Shown piece by piece: positions 15,501 through 19,373 of a DNA stretch of 19,373 nt. Origin of the DNA: Zygnema cylindricum (lineage: Eukaryota > Streptophyta > Zygnematophyceae > Zygnematales > Zygnemataceae). The stretch spans positions 8,617-27,989 of the forward strand of contig JBBHKE010003486.1 of the NCBI GenBank assembly GCA_037447655.1. The letters are read 5' to 3'. Position 1 is the stretch's first letter, and each line of letters begins with the position of its first letter. The notes below the pieces were generated by a model that searched no databases, had not been told where the DNA came from, and saw nothing but the letters and a program-made list of their open reading frames with translations. The translations under genes were made by a program, and so were the position numbers.

Positions 15501-16732
15501 GGTAGTATGTCCTCATATATGGATGTTCCATAATAACGGAAAGGTAGTGTTTGCTTTTGTATGGATGTTCCAAAATAAAGGAAAAGGTAGGAATCGCTCA
15601 TGTGTAAATGTTCTATAGTAAAGGAAAAGATAATATTTGCTTATGTATAGATGTGACATAATAAAGGAAAAGGTAGTATTTCTTTGGTGGTGCGCAGGTT
15701 TGGTGCTTTTAGGTGGAATTACGGCTCTTGTAGAAGAGTTCGCTTTACTTTTTGCCTGCGCTTCGGGATTGGACACATTCCTGACCGCCGTGATGTTTGT
15801 CGCCGTGGTCAGTTTCAGTTACCTTTTGCTGTATGCAGGCTGTCAAGGAACGAGGTAGTGAATCAGGGAAGTTAGTATTGATTTTGTTTTTGGTTTTGTT
15901 TTTGTTTTAGTTTTAGTTGTTGTTTTTGGTTTTTGTTTGTGTTTTACTTTAAGTTTTAGTTTTTGTTTTTGTTTTTGTTTCTGCTTTTGTTTTTGTTTCT
16001 TCTATTTTCGTTTTTGTTTTTGTTTCTGTTTTGTTCTTCTTGTTCTTGTTCTTGTTCTTGTTCCTGTTCTTGTTTTGGTTTATACTTGTGAATACAAGAC
16101 AAATGCTCTGGGTGACCCATGCGGCTTATGTAACTGTACTGTTGCATGTTGCGTTGGTTTGCCCAACTGTTTAAATCGTCAAGTTGTTTTAGTGGTTGCT
16201 GGCACATCAGTTAACCCTAATATGTAACGATTATAGTTGGTTTTAACGATAACAAATGAACATTAACAGTAATCAGATCAACGGTAAGCTAGAACAATAG
16301 TAAATTGTCTCACTTTCTAAAGCTTGTTAATTGTTTTGAGGACTGCAGGGAACCTCTTTGCCAGAACTTTTAGCGAGTAAAATCGCAACCGAGCATTCAC
16401 TAGATGCCGATTCGGCCATCGCAAACATCAATGGCTCCAATTGCGTTAACGTTTTTTTGGGCATAGGACTGCCCTGGCTTATAACGTCAGTGTATGATCA
16501 CGTGAATGGAAGATCGCTAGTACTTCCTAACGCCGACAAATACGAAGTGAGTTTAATTGCCTTCTTTGTAACTGCCAGTCTCAGTATTGGCCTTCTGGTC
16601 CTGAGAAGGCATGTGGTTGGAGGTGAATTGGGAGGCAATAGAACCACGGCTATTATCTCTTCCGTACTGCTTTGTCTTTTGTGGGTCGGATATGTTGTAT
16701 TCTCTTCTCTGAAGTCATACAACATTCTTTAG
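6400..16732 (+). CDS. Sodium/calcium exchanger-like antiporter (SLC8/NCX type) with a C2-like loop domain, 12 exons
   Basis: The predicted exon join is 6400-6559, 8523-8561, 8642-8804, 9450-9628, 10193-10425, 11321-11472, 11924-12032, 12950-13233, 13536-13672, 14647-14791, 15698-15807, 16349-16732. All junctions are GT-AG and all phases agree, giving about 697 residues open to the TAG at 16730. Numbering here starts at the first complete codon, Cys at 6401. The order is: first membrane helix (18-42), alpha-1 repeat (about 90-145), three helices to about 225, a Ser/Pro-rich loop, an NCX-like [10 protein letters not shown] motif, a C2-like domain (about 310-410), an acidic stretch, then helices with the alpha-2 repeat (571-610) and the C-terminus. 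The family exchanges Na+ for Ca2+ across membranes. No Calx-beta domain is recognisable, and the loop (about 290 residues) is shorter than in animal NCX. The N-terminal exon is missing. Confidence 0.88.
6594..6799 (+). repeat. MITE-like ~205-bp repeat, copy 1
   Basis: It starts GGTACACTGCCCATCGCTAT and ends ACTCTAATAGCG followed by AAAGGTGGTGGAGT. CGCTATTAGAGT and ACTCTAATAGCG form a perfect 12-base inverted pair, with weaker pairing outside. A direct copy lies at 8155-8357 in the same intron. Inner words shared by both are CATAAATTAG, AATAAAGTGT and TAATTC/AAATTC before the right arm. Confidence 0.8.
8155..8357 (+). repeat. MITE-like ~205-bp repeat, copy 2
   Basis: This is the direct copy of 6594-6799. 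It shares GGTACACTGCCCATCGCTA and the right arm ACTCTAATAGTG. Divergence is moderate and spread along its length, pointing to an old insertion or to an old duplication within the intron. It ends about 165 bases before exon 2. Confidence 0.8.
8523..8561 (+). CDS. Exchanger exon 2: 39-base microexon
   Basis: This exon is 13 codons, [13 protein letters not shown], phase 0 on both sides. The acceptor TTTTGTTGTAG ends at 8522 and the donor is GTTGGT at 8562. It joins the end of TM1 to the stretch before alpha-1, where animal NCX has a short polar segment (ITSKE-type). It could be skipped without changing frame. It is supported by phase, by splice sites and by position; there is no independent homology for so short a piece. 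Confidence 0.65.
8642..8804 (+). CDS. Exchanger exon 3: alpha-1 repeat, first half
   Basis: The acceptor TTTGATAG ends at 8641 and the donor is GTACAG at 8805. The translation contains [20 protein letters not shown] and then a helix continuing to KHLGKPPG. In NCX the matching segment is the core of the first ion-binding helix pair; Glu103 in GTSAPE is the conserved ion ligand. The codon at the junction (G|AA, Glu) runs into exon 4. The open frame continues past the donor to 8953, but that part is intron. Confidence 0.92.
9450..9628 (+). CDS. Exchanger exon 4: alpha-1 repeat, second half, and TM4
   Basis: The acceptor GTGGGACAG ends at 9449 and the donor is GTGGGT at 9629. It begins (E)[18 protein letters not shown], essentially the NCX alpha-1 signature. 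A polar turn [15 protein letters not shown] follows, then a helix with [16 protein letters not shown]. It aligns without gaps to NCX through the next exon, which fixes the exon 4 to 5 junction. Confidence 0.93.
9903..9962 (+). other. Exon-like 60-base island in intron 4
   Basis: A strong acceptor context (a T-rich tract, then GGTACAG ending at 9902) and a good GTAAGC donor at 9963 enclose exactly 60 bases. Spliced in phase with exon 4 it would bring an in-frame TGA, so it could act as a poison exon. In another frame it reads [14 protein letters not shown], a helix-like stretch. It is not part of the main gene model. Confidence 0.25.
10193..10425 (+). CDS. Exchanger exon 5: TM5 and start of the cytosolic loop
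   Basis: The acceptor TTATCTTTTCAG ends at 10192 and the donor is GTGAGA at 10426. It begins [20 protein letters not shown], corresponding to the V-I-S-P-G-x-x-x-x-W-E-G helix start of NCX. After the helix NCX has a strongly basic autoinhibitory (XIP) segment; here the sequence is [20 protein letters not shown], without the basic cluster. The exon ends in a Ser/Pro-rich tail with [15 protein letters not shown], probably disordered. The last codon is split (GT|G). Confidence 0.88.
10426..11320 (+). other. Intron 5 (about 895 bases)
   Basis: This intron contains the G-rich low-complexity tract described separately. No exon is required here for phase. Minus-strand frames over it reflect the C-rich complement. 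Confidence 0.6.
10541..10870 (+). repeat. G-rich repeat: GGGATT units, 21-G run, GGAGG/GAGAG units
   Basis: Degenerate GATTGGGATTGG hexamer units (about 10605-10670) are followed by an uninterrupted run of 21 G at 10743-10763 and purine-only GGAGGGAGG sequence to about 10860. All are on the transcribed strand of intron 5, so G-quadruplexes could form in DNA or pre-mRNA. The 103-residue plus-strand and 169-residue minus-strand frames here are composition artefacts. Confidence 0.9.
11321..11472 (+). CDS. Exchanger exon 6: loop segment with NCX-like [10 protein letters not shown] motif
   Basis: The acceptor ACTTTGGCAG ends at 11320 and the donor is GTAAAC at 11473. It encodes [20 protein letters not shown] (position by position like the animal NCX motif YRI-A-R-x-T-G in the same loop position) followed by a Gly run and a polar stretch. 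An alternative exon, 11274-11375, in another frame has the same end phases and a better GTGAGT donor, so the two cannot be separated by phase. I prefer this one because of the motif. Confidence 0.55.
11473..11923 (+). other. Intron 6, also present as a reversed copy at 1339-1660
   Basis: This is a 451-base intron. From about 11600 it matches the minus strand of the 1-2 kb region. Within it an open frame ending in a TAG at about 11792 ([20 protein letters not shown] and following) stays open in both copies and stops at the same place. Confidence 0.55.
11924..12032 (+). CDS. Exchanger exon 7: first half of the C2-like domain
   Basis: The acceptor ATATTTTTGCAG ends at 11923 and the donor is GTATGT at 12033. 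It encodes [20 protein letters not shown] and then [12 protein letters not shown]. The pattern (hydrophobic strand FVRARYGN, polar loop, then F-x-x before the next strand) fits the middle of a C2 domain, where dPyV-x-V-x-x-G is followed by N-P-x-W-x-E-x-F. The usual first strand and aspartates are not obvious. A reversed decayed copy of exactly this exon lies at 1230-1338. The plus-strand ATG frame at 11888 and the minus-strand frame at 11817-12044 are shadows. Confidence 0.75.
12033..12949 (+). other. Intron 7 (about 917 bases)
   Basis: The first ~140 bases match the reversed copy at 1085-1229. The rest is AT-rich with no coding signal, repeat or RNA gene that I can see. The T-rich tract 12920-12945 is a strong polypyrimidine tract for exon 8. 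Confidence 0.6.
12950..13233 (+). CDS. Exchanger exon 8: second half of the C2-like domain
   Basis: The acceptor CTTGCTTTTCACAG ends at 12949 and the donor is GTAAGG at 13234. It encodes [20 protein letters not shown], then [34 protein letters not shown] and [13 protein letters not shown]. The order L-x-V-E-V-x-x-x-D, then x-F-L-G-x-x-x-I-x-L-S-E-L, then W-x-x-L, then R-G-x-V-x-V-x-L-E-L is the classical C-terminal half of a C2 domain. Of the three acidic positions in calcium-binding loop 3, the first is Asp, the second appears to be Ser and the third Glu, so Ca2+ binding is uncertain. The exon ends in a Gly-rich linker. Confidence 0.85.
13234..13535 (+). other. Intron 8 (302 bases)
   Basis: A short intron. 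The exon 8 frame stays open into it to 13364, but there is no domain continuation. No other feature is seen. Confidence 0.65.
13536..13672 (+). CDS. Exchanger exon 9: basic linker before the second membrane domain
   Basis: The acceptor GATTGTCGCAG ends at 13535 and the donor is GTGAGT at 13673. It encodes (E)[19 protein letters not shown], a stretch rich in Arg/Gln, and [13 protein letters not shown]. The last segment corresponds to the W-x-x-Q-F-x-x-A-(I/M)-T segment that ends the NCX cytosolic loop. The basic stretch ([14 protein letters not shown]) may form an amphipathic helix. Confidence 0.82.
13883..14021. repeat. MITE, CATAGTTCAAA family, copy 2
   Basis: The left arm reads CACAGTTCAAATGTGCAAAA followed by CAATTGGAAACGCT. 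The right arm is the inverted counterpart, ending TTCACATTTGATCTATA. The centre carries GTATTATACCGTATAATACG, a short palindrome also seen in copy 4. The flanking octamers do not match, so the insertion is old or its ends are worn. Confidence 0.75.
14161..14328. repeat. MITE, CATAGTTCAAA family, copy 3, with 8-bp target duplication
   Basis: The element is 14169-14320, from CATAGTTCAAATATGTGAAA to CACATTTGAACATTC. It is flanked exactly by GAACATTC at 14161-14168 and 14321-14328. An 8-bp duplication agrees with hAT-type insertion, as for the larger element at 2140-3220. The right end has drifted from CTATG to CATTC. Confidence 0.75.
14647..14791 (+). CDS. Exchanger exon 10: acidic segment and TM6
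   Basis: The acceptor CCTGTGTGCAG ends at 14646 and the donor is GTGCGA at 14792. It encodes [20 protein letters not shown], then [17 protein letters not shown] and [11 protein letters not shown]. Animal NCX has the same order: an acidic run, then H-F-x-x-x-(F/Y)-W-K-(V/L)-L-F-A-F-(V/I)-P-P and a W-x-G-W turn. The final T begins a codon completed in exon 11 (T|GT, Cys), which restores a gapless alignment across the junction. Confidence 0.92.
14792..15697 (+). other. Intron 10, almost wholly a minisatellite
   Basis: This is a 906-base intron. Apart from about 30 bases at the 5' end and 15-20 bases at the 3' end it consists of the tandem repeat listed next. The acceptor GGTGGTGCGCAG has a weak pyrimidine tract because the repeat runs close to it. 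Confidence 0.8.
14826..15681 (+). repeat. Minisatellite, ~40-43-bp unit, about 20 copies
   Basis: The unit reads roughly TAGATGTTCCATAATAAAGG followed by AAAAGGTAGTATTTGCTCATG. Copies vary in length (some shortened by half) and by point changes. The long minus-strand open frames at 14828-15430 and 15513-15776, with repeated YLFLYYGT and FPLLWNI words, come only from the periodicity. Confidence 0.93.
15698..15807 (+). CDS. Exchanger exon 11: helix into alpha-2
   Basis: The acceptor GTGCGCAG ends at 15697 and the donor is GTCAGT at 15808. It encodes (C)[18 protein letters not shown], then [18 protein letters not shown]. It aligns residue for residue with the NCX segment from the (I/L)-L-M-I-G helix through G-L-x-D/T-x-x-T-A-V-x-F-V-A-(L/V) just before GTS. 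The open frame past the donor to 15858 is intron. Confidence 0.93.
15878..16082 (+). repeat. TTTTTG and TTCTTG simple repeats in intron 11
   Basis: The first part is degenerate GTTTTT hexamers (to about 16035), then TTCTTG hexamers (about 16036-16075). They lie within intron 11 (15808-16348), upstream of the exon 12 acceptor. The short minus-strand frame with NKNKN/EQEQE runs is a composition effect. Confidence 0.93.
16349..16732 (+). CDS. Exchanger exon 12: alpha-2 repeat, last helices and stop
   Basis: The acceptor AGGACTGCAG ends at 16348 and the TAG stop is at 16730. It begins [20 protein letters not shown] and contains [19 protein letters not shown], the alpha-2 signature. Animal NCX has Asp where GTSLPE has Glu576; archaeal and several other exchangers have Glu. 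The C-terminus shows [15 protein letters not shown] and [16 protein letters not shown], matching the G-G-E-L-G-G and L-W-x-x-Y-x-x-F-S-S-L-x-(A/S)-Y end of NCX. The stop falls close to the family's usual C-terminus, so this end is complete. Confidence 0.96.
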   Translation, partial: GTSLPELLASKIATEHSLDADSAIANINGSNCVNVFLGIGLPWLITSVYDHVNGRSLVLPNADKYEVSLIAFFVTASLSIGLLVLRRHVVGGELGGNRTTAIISSVLLCLLWVGYVVFSSLKSYNIL

Positions 16733-17323
16733 TTGTTAGAAATCCATAATTTGTCAACTTGTGTTGTTGCTGTTACCGTCTAATTTTTTTTTTGGTTTTA
16801 TCACCCGTTTTAGTCTTATCTCTTATAATGTTTATGTGTGCCCTTAAGGCTTTCGCAGGTCAAGTATTGTTAGTATGCCATAAAATTTATGGAAATAAGA
16901 ACCACAATTTGAATTATTTGATGTAAAGAAAAAGGAAATGATCCTCAGTCCATACTGTCCTACCTGTCCATACTGTCCATACTGTCCTACCTGTCCATAC
17001 TGTCCATAATGTCCATAGTGGTATCCCACTTTAGACGTGAGACTTTTGTAAGAGTACTTCAACATGTAAGAGGTTGACAATCTTCATTACCGGTGTAGCC
17101 AGTAATTTATTATGCTTTCTAAGTTTTTAGCTCTTGTTTTGAGGGATCTTGACGTGTTTGTAGTTGTGGTGTGGGAATATTGGAATGTGGTCAACTGAAG
17201 TATTATTCTGATTATGAACCATAAAGTTGTTTTATCTTTTCCTGCAATTTAAATTGAGCAAATGATTTATTTAAAAGGAATTTTTGAGTGAATACCACGG
17301 CATAAGCTAGGCAGTGTGTGGTA
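16733..17323. other. 3' flank of the exchanger gene
   Basis: AT-rich sequence that should contain the 3' untranslated region. No clear AATAAA polyadenylation signal is seen close to the stop. It contains the short tandem repeat at 16947-17018. No gene was found. Confidence 0.5.
16947..17018 (+). repeat. Short tandem repeat, ~9-base TGTCCATAC / TGTCCTACC units
   Basis: Eight to nine units of TGTCCATAC alternate with TGTCCTACC, followed by a decayed unit. The minus-strand frame reading YGQYGQVGQ is a consequence of the repeat. It probably lies in or just after the 3' untranslated region of the exchanger. Confidence 0.9.
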
Positions 17324-17462
17324 CATAGTCAAATGTGCAAAAAACAATTGGAAACACTATATGTAGGAATCCATACGACGCGTTATTGTACTGTATAATA
17401 CGCGCATTGTATGAGGAAACCACATATATTGTTCCCAATTGCCCTTGCACATTTTTACTGTG
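17324..17462. repeat. MITE, CATAGTTCAAA family, copy 4
   Basis: The left arm reads CATAGTCAAATGTGCAAAA followed by CAATTGGAAACACTATATG. The right arm is the inverted CATATATTG...CAATTG...TGCAC and ends ACTGTG. The centre has TGTATAATACGCGCATTGTA. No exact flanking duplication is visible. Confidence 0.75.
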
Positions 17463-18180
17463 GTTTAATTTTCATGCTAACTAGACAGAAAATACCTTGG
17501 ATTGATGTGCCACATCAATTGGTGTACTTTAAAATAACTGAGATTTTTGCCCTAAGCTTTTATTTCTGAATTGGGACTGACGTGCCATAACAATTCAAGT
17601 ACCACTTTTCAATCCCCAGAGCATTTCAAATTTTCAACAGAAGCTCAAGCTTGAACTTCTGCTTGAGCTTGAGATTTTGGGTCATACATACTCAAATTAG
17701 AGCGGTCTAACTCCAAGGGTTGGGTTGTGAAGCTTTCTTATCTTCCTCTCTCACCCCTGCCATCACCTTCAGCTTCGCTACCTCTACTTTCACCCACTCA
17801 CTCTCATACTCTCTCCTTCCTCCATTCTCCACTCTAAACCTTGAAAGCATTGACACCCTGGCAAAAGCGATTCATTGACACATCAACACTTATCCACACC
17901 TTATCGGTTTCTTTCAACATTGGTTGCATCGGCATATGGGTTTTGACACATCAGGTACTTCGAAAAATGGTAATTCAAAAAAATATTGAGTGTTTTAAAT
18001 ACATCATTTCAAAAAATCCACCGACGAATCAGGCATGAGCTTAACTGATGCGACACACATCCCTAATTCTATCTGCAAGGATTCAAACATTATATAAAAT
18101 TGCAGAAGATTGCAATTTATTTTCCCCTAAGTATTACAAAGTCCTTTTTCTAGGAAACGGAAACGAAGAAGACGGTACGA
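17463..18180. other. Spacer with a small palindrome and CT-rich patch
   Basis: A near-perfect 24-base palindrome, CAGAAGCTCAAG facing CTTGAACTTCTG, lies at 17638-17661. A CT-rich stretch runs 17735-17840. Short plus-strand frames (17841-18038, 18048-18236) show no recognisable domain. No gene is supported. Confidence 0.45.
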
Positions 18181-18184
18181 ATGC

Positions 18185-18672
18185 TCAATTTTTCCTACAG
18201 TCGTTGTATAATTGTTTTTCTAGATCCGAATACTGAGCACCATGTAGGTTTGAAGCAGCGCTTAAACTAAGATTGTATACACCGGATATCCTAAAGTAGT
18301 GTGGAGCTCGTTTCTTATGGTACTTCCTTTGAAAAACTCCTAAATCTTCAACCTCAATCTTTCGACCTCTCATTCCCAACCACTCCCTTGGGAGAAATGG
18401 CTGGGCGATGACACCCGTTTTTACCTGTTTTTAATTATGTTAATTGCAGGACAGCTGCCATAGAGGGCGTGACATTTGAGTGACCGACTTCGCAAGATTC
18501 ATTCACCAACATTCGCCCAACAACACCAACACTCCATGTAAACCAAAAGTCGGTATCTTATTCCTTGAGGAATAAAACTTTTCTTTTAACTTCTTGAGTA
18601 CATAAACATCACAACTCAAATATTTTACGGATAAAATTCTTCTACGTTCTACCACAGAATTCCGTATTTCAC
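18185..18672 (-). CDS. Tentative 3' exons of the minus-strand gene
   Basis: Two open minus-strand blocks fit in phase behind the 18778-19330 block. The first, 18672 down to 18507, follows a CTGTCTGTAG acceptor and contains EIRNSVVERRRILSVKYL and VYVLKKLKEKFYSSRNK. The second, 18386 down to 18185, follows a weak CCCAAG acceptor, contains GRKIEVEDLGVFQRKYHKK and ends at a stop. The splice sites are ordinary or weak and no domain is recognised, so phase agreement may be chance. Total length with the first block would be about 300 residues. Confidence 0.2.
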
Positions 18673-18772
18673 CTACAGACAGACCGACACATCTAAAAAC
18701 TAAAGACAAAACACCCAACCACCCTTCAGGTGACATATATACCACTCTCTGTTTTTTATTTGTTTTGTTCTA

Positions 18773-19330
18773 CCCACTCGACCCATCGTTGTCAGAATCC
18801 GCAAATCGGATGTGCTTCCCTATTTTACAAACATGCTTTTCCTTCCCATCTATTTCGGATTTTTCCACCTTCAAAGAATCCAAAGAGGGCGCTTGATGGC
18901 AAATTCTCAATTGACGACCATCGTAGTTCTCGATTAACCGACGTTTGCCTGAGCTGTATTCAACTCTACGGACATCCTCCTCTCTCCTTTCTCTTTTCTC
19001 TCTCTTCTCATCACCAGAAAAGATCGGACTTGAACAATTCTCTCCAATGCAAAAAAAATTGCATCTTTCCTCATCTTCTGGTCCACCGACAAAACTCTCC
19101 AGAAAATTTGCACCTACTTGAAGCCCAGACACGACCTTCTTTGTCTGAATACACTCTATGGGTGTTGAATTAGAAACCTCTTTACCATCGATACTTCCCA
19201 ATTTCTCTCCATTTACAAGCTTCGAGTCGAGATATGGAGGCTCTAATCCATTTTCCTCACATTTGAACGCTTTTGCCAGTCTTGGAAGGAGACTCGAGAG
19301 AGTCTCGAGCTCCGAAGCTTTGATGACCAT
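18773..19330 (-). CDS. Hypothetical charged protein, probably one exon
   Basis: This minus-strand frame of 186 codons runs from an ATG at 19330 to a TAG at 18770-18772. It starts MVIKASELETLSSLLPRLAK and contains a charged run KREKRERREED and a C-terminal KHIRFADSDNDGSSG. The amino acid mix is ordinary and not forced by simple repeats, which favours real coding, but I recognise no family. Upstream the frame continues as HQDAFDG to a possible TAG acceptor at 19352-19353, so it may be an internal exon of a gene reaching beyond the window. Near the 3' end a GTGGGT donor at 18777 could splice it onward. It is convergent with the exchanger gene. The plus-strand frame over it (18730-19173) looks like its shadow. 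Confidence 0.45.
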
Positions 19331-19373
19331 TCCGTCAAAAGCATCTTGATGCTACCAGCAGTTAACTCTTAAA

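Noticed and set aside
14826-15681. CRISPR-like array
   Set aside because: There are no unique spacers: the whole period repeats, and it lies in a eukaryotic intron.
14828-15776. Long minus-strand frames with repeated YLFLYYGT words as a repeat protein
   Set aside because: They are explained entirely by the minisatellite period and interrupted where copies vary in length.
15937-16227. Plus-strand frame rich in Phe, Cys and Leu/Val
   Set aside because: It arises from TTTTTG and TTCTTG repeats within intron 11.
16844-17080. Minus-strand frame with YGQYGQVGQ repeats as a prion-like protein
   Set aside because: It is a translation of a short 9-base tandem repeat with no supporting gene structure.

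Overview
The window is nuclear DNA from an intron-rich eukaryote. Coding blocks are short and separated by AT-rich GT-AG introns of about 80 to 2000 bases, there is no operon structure, and repeats and transposon remnants are dense. Nothing in the sequence fixes the lineage. An animal-like (SLC8/NCX type) exchanger without the usual Calx-beta domain suggests an alga or other protist more than an animal or flowering plant, but this is inference.

The centre of the window (about 6400 to 16732, + strand) is one split gene for a sodium/calcium exchanger-like membrane protein. I assembled 12 exons whose phases all agree. They give about 697 residues open to a single stop; the N-terminus is uncertain. 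Both alpha repeats of the Ca2+/cation antiporter superfamily are clear (GTSAPE with [10 protein letters not shown], and GTSLPE with [13 protein letters not shown]). The membrane segments align almost without gaps to NCX. The large cytosolic loop, which in animal NCX carries two Calx-beta Ca2+ sensors, here appears to carry one C2-like domain. That is the most interesting protein feature of the window.

The left part (1 to 6400) has no convincing gene. It holds a polypyrimidine tract (1-333), then a putative TIR element (about 1016-2030) carrying a reversed, decayed copy of about 570 bp of the exchanger gene centred on exon 7. After it comes a nested cluster of non-autonomous hAT-like elements (2140-4299; one has a perfect 8-bp target duplication), then a short related MITE (5482-5632). 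Members of this MITE family recur inside intron 9 and downstream of the gene.

The introns hold a pair of about 205-bp direct repeats (intron 1), a G-rich tract with a run of 21 G (intron 5), an approximately 40-bp minisatellite filling almost all of intron 10, and TTTTTG/TTCTTG simple repeats (intron 11).

The right part (16733 to the end) holds a short tandem repeat, another MITE, a largely featureless spacer, and an open minus-strand frame at 18773-19330. That frame looks like a coding exon of an unrecognised, highly charged protein, convergent with the exchanger gene. No tRNA, rRNA, CRISPR array or transposase gene was seen.
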